Origin: JALYYC01 sp039922495 | GTDB taxonomy: Bacteria > Chloroflexota > Dormibacteria > CF-121 | Assembly (NCBI GenBank): GCA_039922495.1 | Contig: JBDTEO010000041.1 | Location: 1 to 24,029, forward strand | DNA: 24,029 bases | Reading direction: 5' to 3' | Position numbers and translations under genes: made by a program | Shown: piece after piece, positions 1 through 7,048 of the stretch | Position numbering within the stretch: position 1 is the stretch's first letter | Layout of the letters: every line of letters begins with the position of its first letter | The notes under the pieces: generated by a model | Database searches by the model: none | The model's input: the letters and a program-made list of their open reading frames with translations, nothing else | What the model was told of the DNA's origin: nothing

Positions 1-432
1 ATCGCCGAAATCGTGGCCGCTTGCAGCCAGACGACGCGGCTGATGTCGCTGTTGCTGGCGGCGGTGGCGACGATCTCTTTGATCGTCGGCGGCATCGGAA
101 TCATGAACATCATGCTGGTCACCGTCACCGAACGGACTCGAGAGATCGGCATCCGCAAAGCGATCGGGGCGCGCCGTCGGGACATCCTGCTGCAGTTCTT
201 GATCGAGTCGATGTTCCTCTCAGGCGTGGGCGGCGCGCTGGGGATCCTGGTCGGCGTTTTGCTCGCCGCGGTCCTCCCGCGTTTCGTGGCCAGCCTTCCC
301 GCGCCGATCATCTCCACGCCTTCCGTCATCGCCGCCTTCGGTATCTCGGTCGCCATCGGTCTCTTCTTTGGCCTCTATCCGGCAAACCGGGCCGCCCGGC
401 TCCGCCCGATCGAGGCGTTGCGCTACGAATAA
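1..432 (+). CDS. ABC transporter permease, MacB/FtsX family (3' end only)
   Basis: The reading frame is open from base 1, so the gene begins outside the window and only the last 143 residues are seen. They show the C-terminal part of the MacB/FtsX permease fold: a hydrophobic segment, the motif MNIMLVTVTERTREIGIRKA followed by IGARRRDIL (the cytoplasmic signature of MacB-like permeases), two more membrane helices, and the usual ending PANRAARLRPIEALRYE. Family members pair with a MacB/LolD-type ATPase and act in mechanotransmission or export of peptides, drugs or lipoproteins rather than classical import. The ATPase and any periplasmic adaptor would lie upstream. The substrate cannot be told from this fragment. 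The family call is secure. Confidence 0.93.
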   Translation: MAEIVAACSQTTRLMSLLLAAVATISLIVGGIGIMNIMLVTVTERTREIGIRKAIGARRRDILLQFLIESMFLSGVGGALGILVGVLLAAVLPRFVASLPAPIISTPSVIAAFGISVAIGLFFGLYPANRAARLRPIEALRYE

Positions 433-457
433 TTCGAAATTTTCTGGAGGTCTATCC

Positions 458-946
458 ATGATCAAGCTTCCGATCGCAGCGCTCGTGATGGTCGTCGTCC
501 TGCTGGGCGGCTTCTACGGCGGCTACAAGGTCGGCGGTGGTGGCCAGGCAGCCGCCGCGGCGAGCGGAACCAATGCGGCTGCCGGCGCCGGATTTGCCGG
601 TCGCGGCGTGGCTGCAGCCTGTCCCAGCCCGAATGCCTCGCCGACGCCCGCCCCGTCCGGACGCGTTGCCGGCCGCGGGACCAGTGGCACCATCACCAAC
701 CTGACCTCGACCAGCCTCACCGTCCACGATGCCCGCTGCAACGTCGACGTCAAGGTGACATTCAGCCCAACCGTGATCGTTCGCAAGACGGCGCTCGGGC
801 AGGTTTCCGATCTCCAGGAAAGTGAGACCGTGACCGTGGTCGGGACGCGCCAGGCGGACGGCACCGTCAAGGCGAACTCGATCCAGATCGTGCCGGCCGG
901 CACCGGGGCCGGCGGCTTCGGTGGAGGCGCAGCGAACGGCGGCTAG
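458..946 (+). CDS. Membrane-anchored or secreted DUF5666-like protein
   Basis: 162 residues. The ATG at 458 follows a TGGAGG ribosome-binding site at 445-450. Residues 5-25 form one hydrophobic helix (signal peptide or anchor). Then comes an Ala/Gly-rich low-complexity stretch, a Pro/Ser/Thr linker, and a compact beta-rich domain (about residues 72-147) reading GTITNLTSTSLTVHD...VTFSPTVIVRK...ESETVTVVGTRQADGTVKANSIQIV. This pattern matches DUF5666 (OB-like, function unknown). The tail is Gly-rich. It starts 25 bases after the permease gene and is probably co-transcribed with it, which would place it in the envelope alongside that transporter. The DUF5666 assignment is by eye; the biochemical role is unknown. 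Confidence 0.8.
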   Translation: MIKLPIAALVMVVVLLGGFYGGYKVGGGGQAAAAASGTNAAAGAGFAGRGVAAACPSPNASPTPAPSGRVAGRGTSGTITNLTSTSLTVHDARCNVDVKVTFSPTVIVRKTALGQVSDLQESETVTVVGTRQADGTVKANSIQIVPAGTGAGGFGGGAANGG

Positions 947-969
947 CTCAAGCTAGACTCGGACGGGCG

Positions 970-1449
970 ATGAACGCGAAGCTCCGTCAGGGAGTCCTGT
1001 TCGGCGCGATCGCCGGCGTCACGACGCTGGTGCTGAACGTCGCCAACGGCGCCCTTATGAGTGGCAGCGTCTGCCACCGGCAGGGGACGCCGCTCCCGGT
1101 GCTGGGGTTCATCGTCTTTACCCTGCTCGCCGGCGCAGCCGGCCGGCAGGCATCCCAACGCGGTGGTTCGGCCGCGATCGCCGGACTACTGACCGGCGCC
1201 ATCTCCGGCATCGCGATCCTGCTTCTCGTCGCCGTGTCGCTGGGCGGCGCCGCGCAGGCCGCCAGCCAGTGCCTCCAGGGGACCAACACCCAGGGAATCA
1301 ACGTTGGCGCCGTTGCCTCGGGCTTTGGTCTGATCCTGGCAGTGCTTGTCTACCTGGTCGGCCTGGGGATCGGTGCCGCTGCCGGCGCGCTCGGTGCGGC
1401 GATCGGCGGACGCCCGGCCGCTTCCGCTCAGGCCCGGCACGTAAAATAG
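970..1449 (+). CDS. Small membrane protein, function unknown
   Basis: 159 residues with about four hydrophobic helices (near residues 8-30, 42-58, 66-90 and 112-145), rich in Ala, Gly, Leu and Val. Small-residue patterns such as GIGAAAGALGAAIGG suggest tight helix packing. Two cysteines flank the loops (SVCHRQG and SQCLQGT), possibly an extracytoplasmic disulfide. It starts 23 bases after the DUF5666-like gene with a weak GGACGGG ribosome-binding site, so it probably belongs to the same transcript. I do not recognise the family. Coding status rests on consistent GC-rich third positions, membrane character and operon spacing. Confidence 0.75.
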   Translation: MNAKLRQGVLFGAIAGVTTLVLNVANGALMSGSVCHRQGTPLPVLGFIVFTLLAGAAGRQASQRGGSAAIAGLLTGAISGIAILLLVAVSLGGAAQAASQCLQGTNTQGINVGAVASGFGLILAVLVYLVGLGIGAAAGALGAAIGGRPAASAQARHVK

Positions 1450-1514
1450 CCGCACACTAACGCACCTCGGTGGCTTGGGGTGCTTGGGATCGACCGCACT
1501 CAGGAGGGATGTGC

Positions 1515-3042
1515 ATGAAGCTTTCGCGAGTATTTGGGCTGCTCGGAATCGTCGGCATCGGCGTGCTGACGCCAGCCGTTGGAACGGTGGCAAGCACGCC
1601 GCCCGGAACCGACACCGGTGGCGTCACGCCGGTTCAACATCTGGTCGTGCTCTACCAGGAGAATGTCTCCTTCGACCATTACTTCGCGACCTATCCGCAC
1701 GCCACCAATCCGCCACGTGAGCCAGCCTTTGAGCCGTCATTGGAAACACCTTCGATCGACGGCCTCAACGACCCGCTAACGGCGCCCAACAATCCCAATA
1801 GCGTGCAGCCGTTCCGCCTCGACCGGTCGCAATTCGAGACCGCCGACCAGGACCACAACTACACCGATGAGCAAAAGGCCTTCGATGCCGGCCTGATGGA
1901 CATGTTCGTCGAGAAGGTCGGGAGGGGAGTCGGTGGTCCCAACGGGACTGCCGGCGGCCAGGTGATGGGCTACTACGACGGAAACACGGTCACCGCGCTC
2001 TGGAATTACGCCCAGCAATTTGCGATGAGCGACAACTCGTACAGTACGACGTTCGGCCCCTCATCGCCCGGCGCAATCAACCTCCGTCTCGGGTCAGACC
2101 CACGGATTTACGCCGGACACGACGTCCTTCGGCATCGCCGTCACCCCCAACACCACGATGATCGGCGATCCACAGCCGGCTGGCGATATCTGCGACACCC
2201 GTGATGTGACAACCTCGATCGATCAGAACAACCGAAACGTCGGGAATCTGCTGAACGAGAAGGGCGTGACGTGGGGCTGGTTCCAGGGAGGCTTCCGAAA
2301 CTGCGCCCAGAGCCACGCGAATATGGCGAGCGTGGTGAGCAAGGATTACATCCCGCATCACGAGCCGTTCCAGTACTACGCCTCCACCGCGAATCCCGAC
2401 CACCTTCCACCGACGTCTCCCGACGCCATCGGCAAGCAGGACCAGGCGAACCATCAATATGACCTGACGGACTTCTGGACGGCGGTCGATACGCACAACA
2501 TGCCGGCGGTCAGCTTCCTCAAGGCTCCGGCTTACCAGGATGGCCATGCCGGTTACTCTGATCCGCTCGATGAGCAGCAGTACATCGTCTCGACGATCAA
2601 CCGGCTGGAGAAGACCCCATACTGGACCTCGACCGCGGTGGTCATCGCCTACGACGACTCGGACGGGTGGTACGACCACGCGATGAGTCCGATCGTCAAC
2701 CAGTCAAGTGATCCGACGGTCGATGCCCTGGACGGCACGACGTGCGGCAAGAAGACCGACAACGTGATGGGTGGCTACCAGGATCGCTGCGGCTATGGGC
2801 CGCGGCAGCCCCTGCTCGTGATCTCGCCCTACGCGAAGTCCAACTTCGTCGACCACAGCACCACGGACCAGACCTCGATCCTGCGCTTCATCGAGGACAA
2901 CTGGCAGACCGGCCGGATCGGCAACTTCTCCTTCGATACGAAGGCGGGCTCCCTCCTTAATATGTTCACGTTCCCACCGAATGGCCCGGTCGGTGGGCCA
3001 AACAAGCTCTTCCTTGACCCGAAGACCGGCACGAATAGCTAA
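1515..3042 (+). pseudogene. Secreted phosphoesterase (phospholipase C/acid phosphatase family), interrupted by a frameshift
   Basis: Two overlapping reading frames (1515-2204 and 2158-3042) together encode one protein of about 508 residues. Removing one C near 2084-2085 restores the family sequence AINLVSGQTHGFTPDTTSFG and joins them with no other defect. The start is ATG 1515 (in frame with ATG 1509) behind AGGAGGG at 1502-1508. Residues 1-28 are a signal peptide. Family landmarks: YQENVSFDHYF (metal-binding Glu-Asn), FGPSSPGA, YDDSDGWYDH (metal-binding Asp residues) and RQPLLVISPYAK...VDHSTTDQTSILRFIEDNW. The family (PF04185-type, AcpA/PlcC-like) hydrolyses phosphomonoesters or phospholipids outside the cell. 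Its position next to phosphate uptake and storage genes fits phosphate scavenging. The shift may be a real mutation or a sequence error; both halves keep normal coding character, so decay would have to be recent. Confidence 0.88.
2081..2090 (+). other. Frameshift site (apparent one-base C insertion)
   Basis: Up to 2084 the frame reads GAINL. From 2086 the +1 frame reads VSGQTHGF, as the family expects. The extra base is one of the C residues at 2084-2085 within CCTCCGTCTC. There is no slippery heptamer or downstream structure of the sort used in programmed frameshifting, so an error or mutation is more likely. Confidence 0.85.
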
Positions 3043-3764
3043 CCAGCGTGTTGCGGGCCGGTCGATGTCGACCGGCCCGTCACCGAGAGGTGGGCAACGG
3101 CCCTTTCATTGACAGGTCCAGGAATGACGTCGAGACGGTACCCAAGTCCCCGCAGTGTTGTGACGCGAAGGCCGCTCCCCTCGAGCTTCTGGCGGAGCCA
3201 GGCGACGTGAACATCGACGGTCTTCGGTTCGCCGACAAAACGAGGACCCCAGGCTGCGGCCAGGATGCGATCCCGGCTGAGGGCTTTGCCTGCGTTTTCG
3301 GCCATCACCCGGAGGAGTTCGTACTCCCTCGGCGCCAGGTCGAGCTCTCTGCCATGAAGGGTCACCCGGCGTTCCGCCATATCGATCACAACGTTTCCGG
3401 CGGCGATCAGCGCGGTCGATGCCGGGCGGTCGCGGCGCGCCAGCATCAATCGGCTCAGCTGCGCGGCAATCACACTGGTCGATGTGGCAACCGGCAGCCA
3501 CACGTCTGCTCCAAGATTCAGGCAGGTGACAGCCTGGATCTCATCACCACCTAAGACTAGCAGCGGACTCGCCGTCACGCGCCGGACGAGCGCTGTCATA
3601 TCGACGAGGTCGTGGCCGCACGCGACCACGACGTCAATCATTCGCTCGTTCGAGATACCGCTCGCATCACGGTGCCAGACCAGGTCGATTTCGGAAGATG
3701 CCACCGCCTGCCTCAGATTGGTCACGAGATCCACTCGGTCGGTAAGGATTGCGATACGGTGCAC
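3039..3764 (-). CDS. OmpR/PhoB-type winged-helix regulator with degenerate receiver domain
   Basis: 241 residues. GTG start at 3764, six bases after the phoU stop, so translation is probably coupled. The C-terminal half (about residues 120-218) is a clear OmpR-type winged helix: LAPREYELLRVMAENAGKALSRDRILAAAWG, then VDVHVAWLRQKLE and LRGLGYRLD. The N-terminal half has receiver-like length and order but lacks the chemistry. The phosphoacceptor Asp position at the end of strand 3 reads VVVAC (around residues 45-49), the usual Thr/Ser region reads LLVLGG, and the conserved Lys near ADVWLPVATS is missing; only one of the acidic pair (Asp9) remains. It therefore probably does not work by Asp phosphorylation. 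No histidine kinase is adjacent. By context it may regulate the phosphate genes (inference). The last ~20 residues are encoded across the terminator hairpin. Confidence 0.88.
   Translation of the reverse strand: MHRIAILTDRVDLVTNLRQAVASSEIDLVWHRDASGISNERMIDVVVACGHDLVDMTALVRRVTASPLLVLGGDEIQAVTCLNLGADVWLPVATSTSVIAAQLSRLMLARRDRPASTALIAAGNVVIDMAERRVTLHGRELDLAPREYELLRVMAENAGKALSRDRILAAAWGPRFVGEPKTVDVHVAWLRQKLEGSGLRVTTLRGLGYRLDVIPGPVNERAVAHLSVTGRSTSTGPQHAG
3054..3079. terminator. Strong hairpin between convergent genes, probable bidirectional terminator
   Basis: A perfect inverted repeat with 12-base arms (CGGGCCGGTCGA and TCGACCGGCCCG) separated by TG. It lies 12 bases past the phosphoesterase stop and inside the last codons of the convergent regulator gene, where it encodes TGRSTSTGPQ. 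No T-run follows on either strand, so it would be a GC-rich, U-poor terminator or a 3'-end stabiliser. Confidence 0.6.
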
Positions 3765-3770
3765 GCTGTG

Positions 3771-4397
3771 TCAGTACTTGGAGACGTTCAGCTCTTCGAC
3801 GTGGCCGGTCACCAGAAAGACGACACGCTCGCAAATGTTGGTGGCGCGGTCGGCAATGCGTTCCAGGTTGTGGGTCACCCATAGCAGGTACGTCGCTTCG
3901 GATACGACATTGCGATCACCGGCCATCGCCATCAGGAGTTCGCCATATACCCGATCGTAGAGGGCGTCAATCTCGTCGTCCTCTTCACACAGTCGGCGAG
4001 CGCCGGCGACATCCTGTTGAGCGAGGATTGACAGGGTCCGTCGCACCATGTCTTGAACCTGTTGGCTCATCACCCCGATCACCGCCGGAATCTGGAGGGA
4101 GGGTGACTGGCCCAACATAAGCGCGACCTTGGCAATGCCCTCGGCATGGTCGCCAATCCGCTCGAGGTCCGCCAGAACGTACAGGGTTGCAACGAGCCGA
4201 CGAACTTCAATCGGATCCGCCGTCGCGGTCAGGGCCTCACTAGTTTTTTCCTCAAGGGTGTATCGAAGTTGATTAACGGCAAGGTCCGCGCGGACAACGT
4301 GGTCGGCAAGGGAGAGATCCCCGCGCATCAACGCCACCACGGCGTCAGCTAGCGCTGCCTGGACGCGCTCGCCGAGAGCCTGGAGGCCGGGATCCAC
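3771..4397 (-). CDS. phoU: Phosphate signalling protein PhoU
   Basis: 208 residues, the usual PhoU length, all-helical. It carries the two family repeats with metal-binding signatures: DLERIGDHAEGIAK in the first half and NLERIADRATNICERVVFLVTG in the second. PhoU links phosphate transport to the PhoR/PhoB-type response and restrains phosphate uptake and polyphosphate build-up. The start is GTG at 4397; a stop lies a few codons upstream and no earlier start is available. There is no ribosome-binding site, and a TAAGAT hexamer lies seven bases before the GTG, so the message may be leaderless. It is transcribed with the downstream regulator and divergently from DUF47-PiT. No pst ABC genes are present in the window, so here it sits with a PiT system instead. 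Confidence 0.95.
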   Translation of the reverse strand: MDPGLQALGERVQAALADAVVALMRGDLSLADHVVRADLAVNQLRYTLEEKTSEALTATADPIEVRRLVATLYVLADLERIGDHAEGIAKVALMLGQSPSLQIPAVIGVMSQQVQDMVRRTLSILAQQDVAGARRLCEEDDEIDALYDRVYGELLMAMAGDRNVVSEATYLLWVTHNLERIADRATNICERVVFLVTGHVEELNVSKY

Positions 4398-4404
4398 AGA
4401 CTCA

Positions 4405-4454
4405 ATCTTAAAAGCTTGGCCTTAACGACGCCTTAACCCGGGGCTGCTTATGCT
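4405..4454. promoter_or_regulatory. Divergent phoU / DUF47-PiT promoter with Pho-box-like direct repeat
   Basis: Two copies of CTTAAC (4421-4426 and 4432-4437) are 11 bases apart, the helical-turn spacing of PhoB/PhoP boxes and close to the TTAACA-type half-sites of Bacillus PhoP. To the right, 11 bases on, lies a -10-like TATGCT (4449-4454) for the DUF47 gene. To the left, 10 bases on, lies TAAGAT on the minus strand (4405-4410) for phoU. Because TTAA is symmetric, one box could serve both directions. A further TTAAAA lies at 4408-4413. The same arrangement occurs before ppk. No protein-binding evidence exists; the call rests on motif, spacing and context. Confidence 0.65.
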
Positions 4455-4475
4455 GGTTTTGGAGGTGATTGACCA

Positions 4476-5084
4476 ATGAGGCTCAGCATCGTGCCCGCGG
4501 AGCGACGGTTTTATGCCCTGTTCTCAAAGCAGGGCGACTTGGTCAGCGAAGCACTGGCTCAGCTGCGAAACGGGCTCCTGGAGGGACAGACGCGTCATCC
4601 AAGGCTCCGCGAGATCGAACATGAGTGCGACGACGTGACCCATGACATCTACAACCTGATCAACGCTACCTTTGTCACCCCCTTCGAGCGCGAGGACATC
4701 TACGATCTAGCCTCATCGCTCGACGAGGTCGTCGACCTGGCCGAGGAGGTCTCGGACAAGATCGACCTCTACCGGGTCAAGGAGATCTCACCCTCCGCCC
4801 GACGGATGGGCGAAGCCCTGGCAAAGGCCGGCAAAGAGGTTGCCGAGGCGGTCAATGGGCTCGAGGGATTCAAGGAACTCGGGCGTCACCGGGTCGAGAT
4901 CCATCGGCTCGAGAACGAGGGGGACCAGATCACCCGGGAGGCGCTGGCTCAGCTCTTCACCGATGGGGCGCAGGTGAATGAAATTGTCAAGTGGAAGGAC
5001 ATCTACGACCTGCTCGAACAGACGATGGACCAGTGCGAACACGTGGCCAACGTCCTTGAAGCGACCTCGATCAAAAATGCCTGA
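4476..5084 (+). CDS. DUF47 family protein, PiT phosphate transporter accessory (PhoU-like fold)
   Basis: 202 residues, typical for DUF47 (PF01865). It is all-helical, with conserved blocks RFYALFSKQGDLVSEAL, IEHECDDVTHDIYNLINATFVTPFEREDIYDLASSLDEVVDLAEE, HRLENEGDQITREAL and VNEIVKWKDIYDLLEQTMDQCEHVANVLE. The acidic E/DxxxD patterns resemble the metal sites of PhoU. Family members sit beside PiT permeases and are thought to modulate them. ATG at 4476 has a near-perfect ribosome-binding site, GGAGGTGAT at 4461-4469. The 3' end overlaps the PiT gene by eight bases (ATGCCTGA), pointing to coupled translation. Confidence 0.95.
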   Translation: MRLSIVPAERRFYALFSKQGDLVSEALAQLRNGLLEGQTRHPRLREIEHECDDVTHDIYNLINATFVTPFEREDIYDLASSLDEVVDLAEEVSDKIDLYRVKEISPSARRMGEALAKAGKEVAEAVNGLEGFKELGRHRVEIHRLENEGDQITREALAQLFTDGAQVNEIVKWKDIYDLLEQTMDQCEHVANVLEATSIKNA

Positions 5085-6084
5085 GACCCTCCTGCTGATC
5101 ACGATCCTGATCGCGCTCGGCTTCGATTTCACCAATGGATTCCATGACACCGCCAATGCCATCGCCACTTCGGTGTCAACCCGCGCGCTCTCGCCCAGGC
5201 TAGCCGTCGCACTGGCAGCGGTGCTCAACCTGGTCGGCGCGGTCGTGACGGTCGTCTTTTTTCAGGCAAAGGTCTCCAACACGATTGGAAAGCTGGTCGC
5301 ATTCCGAGCCGGACTTGTCGTCATCATTGCGGCGCTGCTCGGCGCGATCCTGTGGAACCTCATCACCTGGTACCTCGGCTTGCCGAGCAGCTCAACCCAT
5401 GCCCTGGTGGGGGGCCTGGCCGGCGCCGCCATCGCCGCCGCGCATGGACTGGGCGGCGTGAATGGCGTGGAATTCTGGAAAACCGTCTCCTCGCTCGTCA
5501 TCTCGCCGCCGGCGGGATTCCTGGTGGCTGGCGTCTTCATGACGTTGCTCCTGCTCGCGGTGCGGCGGCAGCGCCCCGCCCCACTCAATCGCGCCTTCCG
5601 CAGCCTTCAAGTGCTGACGGCGGCCCTCGTCTCCTATTCACACGGCGCGAATGACGCCCAGAAGACCATGGCGGCGATTACCCTGGCGCTGGTCGCGACC
5701 GGCCATCTGGACAAGTTCAAAGTGCCGGTGTGGGTCGTGCTGCTCTCGGCCACCGCGATCGCGTTCGGGACCTACGCTGGTGGCTGGCGGATCATCCGGA
5801 CGCTCGGCTGGCGGATCTACAAGCTCGAACCGGCGACCGGAATGGCCGCCCAGTTGGCCGGGGCGGCCGTGATTCAGTTGGCGACGCAGTTCGGGTTACC
5901 GGTCAGCACCACCCACGTGGTCACCGGATCCGTCATGGGAGCCGGCGCGGCGCAGCGAATGTCAGCGCTCCGTTGGGGCGTCGGCGCCAACATCGCCGTG
6001 GCCTGGGTGATCACGATCCCTGCCGCCGGCGTGAGCGCGTGGATCGCGTACGCGATCCTCCACACGGCCGGCCTGAACGGCTGA
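5077..6084 (+). CDS. pit: Inorganic phosphate transporter, PiT family
   Basis: 335 residues in a hydrophobic protein of about ten helices. The family's duplicated signatures are present: FDFTNGFHDTANAIATSVST near the N terminus and SHGANDAQKTMAAI in the second half, with the paired SSSTHALVGGLAG and VSTTHVVTGSVMGAG motifs. PiT proteins import metal-phosphate with protons or sodium. The start ATG 5077 lies inside the DUF47 stop region and gives the expected N terminus PETLLLITILIALGFDFTNG; a longer in-frame start at 4978 would run through the DUF47 gene and is not supported. It ends two bases before the convergent histidine phosphatase gene, leaving no room for a separate terminator. Low-affinity PiT together with DUF47 suggests constitutive or phosphate-regulated bulk uptake. 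Confidence 0.96.
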   Translation: MPETLLLITILIALGFDFTNGFHDTANAIATSVSTRALSPRLAVALAAVLNLVGAVVTVVFFQAKVSNTIGKLVAFRAGLVVIIAALLGAILWNLITWYLGLPSSSTHALVGGLAGAAIAAAHGLGGVNGVEFWKTVSSLVISPPAGFLVAGVFMTLLLLAVRRQRPAPLNRAFRSLQVLTAALVSYSHGANDAQKTMAAITLALVATGHLDKFKVPVWVVLLSATAIAFGTYAGGWRIIRTLGWRIYKLEPATGMAAQLAGAAVIQLATQFGLPVSTTHVVTGSVMGAGAAQRMSALRWGVGANIAVAWVITIPAAGVSAWIAYAILHTAGLNG

Positions 6085-6085
6085 C

Positions 6086-6544
6086 TTACGGGGGCGGGAG
6101 GTAGCGCGCCTTGACGATCCGTCCGCCCTCTTCGTCGACAACCCAGGTCGATCCCTTTTCGAGCCTGGCCCGGGCCCCTGGCACCACGCCCTGCCGGATC
6201 AGGTGTTCGAGGAATTCTTCGAGGACATCGCCATGCGTGCACAGGACGGCGTTTCGCCCAGAGAGCCGCCGGATGAGTTGGATCAAGGTGTCCCCGCCGG
6301 CGCCTTCCGCGAGACTCCCCTCCGGCTCCACGGAAAGGCCGAATTGTCGCGCGACCGGCTCCACCGTCTGGATGCACCGACGATAGGGGCTGGAGAGCAC
6401 GGCCTGGATGCCGGCATCCTTGAGGAGATCGACGAGGGCGAGAGCCTGGCGCTCGCCGGCTGGCGATAGAGGACGCAGCCGGTCGTCGCCCTCCCAGTCG
6501 GATCGATCACCCGCCTTGGCATGCCGCACCAGGTAGGAGGTCAC
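6086..6544 (-). CDS. Histidine phosphatase family protein, SixA-like
   Basis: 152 residues. The N-terminal YLVRHAKAGDRSDW carries the RH catalytic motif of the branch 1 histidine phosphatases (His8 would be the phosphorylated residue). Supporting residues appear in LSSPYRRCIQTVEP (second Arg) and AVLCTHGDVLEEF (second His). The length matches SixA. The start is GTG 6544, 13 bases after the Nudix stop; there is no clear ribosome-binding site, so coupling is likely. In mycobacterial MutT1 a Nudix domain is followed by this same phosphatase domain in a single protein. Here the two are adjacent separate genes, so this protein may act on nucleotide products of the Nudix enzyme rather than on phosphohistidine (inference). 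Confidence 0.92.
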   Translation of the reverse strand: MTSYLVRHAKAGDRSDWEGDDRLRPLSPAGERQALALVDLLKDAGIQAVLSSPYRRCIQTVEPVARQFGLSVEPEGSLAEGAGGDTLIQLIRRLSGRNAVLCTHGDVLEEFLEHLIRQGVVPGARARLEKGSTWVVDEEGGRIVKARYLPPP

Positions 6545-6557
6545 GGCGACGGCCTGG

Positions 6558-6992
6558 TCAGCCGGTCGCCGCCAGGTCGAGCGAGCGCAAGAGGGTGCGG
6601 TCCCGACGATAGCTCAGGATCTCGTGGGCCTCGTCGAACGTGGCCCAGCGAATCTCGTCGACCTCGTCACCCGCCCGGAAACGACCGCCGATGACCTCCA
6701 TGATCCAGTAGCACGCGACCTTATCGCGGCCGCGCCGATCGGCATAGGCGGTGCAGCCGAGTGGGCGAACCAGCCGGCAGCGGTATCCGGTCTCTTCTTC
6801 GACCTCGCGCAGCGCGGTCTCTTCCAGGCTCTCGCCGCTGTCGACCTTCCCTTTGGGAAACGTCCAGTCATCGTAGGCCGGCCGGTGAATCAGCGCCACC
6901 TTGGTGCCGCCCCGCGAGTTACTGCGGCAAATGATGCCGCCGGCGGACCGAACCAGTTTGGCCTCATCAACATTCAAGATCTTTGCTGCCAT
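6558..6992 (-). CDS. Nudix hydrolase (MutT1-like N-terminal half)
   Basis: 144 residues when started at ATG 6992 (MAAKILNVDEAKLVRSAG), preceded by AAGGGG. A longer in-frame start to 7199 would overlap the CYTH-CHAD gene and adds non-family sequence. The Nudix box is complete: GKVDSGE, seven residues, then REVEEETGY. The preceding IHRPAYDDWTFPKG is typical of MutT1/diadenosine polyphosphate-type enzymes, which hydrolyse 8-oxo-(d)GTP or ApnA with Mg2+ bound by the box glutamates. It lies downstream of CYTH-CHAD with a 56-base gap and upstream of the SixA-like gene, in the ppk operon. Substrate is not determined by the sequence. Confidence 0.93.
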   Translation of the reverse strand: MAAKILNVDEAKLVRSAGGIICRSNSRGGTKVALIHRPAYDDWTFPKGKVDSGESLEETALREVEEETGYRCRLVRPLGCTAYADRRGRDKVACYWIMEVIGGRFRAGDEVDEIRWATFDEAHEILSYRRDRTLLRSLDLAATG

Positions 6993-7048
6993 GGACACCC
7001 CTTGCGATGTTTGTTGCTGGGACGACGCCTTGATGGATGACGCGTGCC

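Noticed and set aside
943..956. Small palindrome CTAGCT-CA-AGCTAG at the end of the DUF5666-like gene
   Set aside because: Two-base loop, six-base arms and no T-run; too weak to call a terminator, and the next gene appears co-transcribed.
1442..1447. TAAAAT as a possible -10 for the phosphoesterase
   Set aside because: It overlaps the stop codon of the preceding gene, lacks a -35 partner, and no Pho-like repeat accompanies it; not separable from chance.
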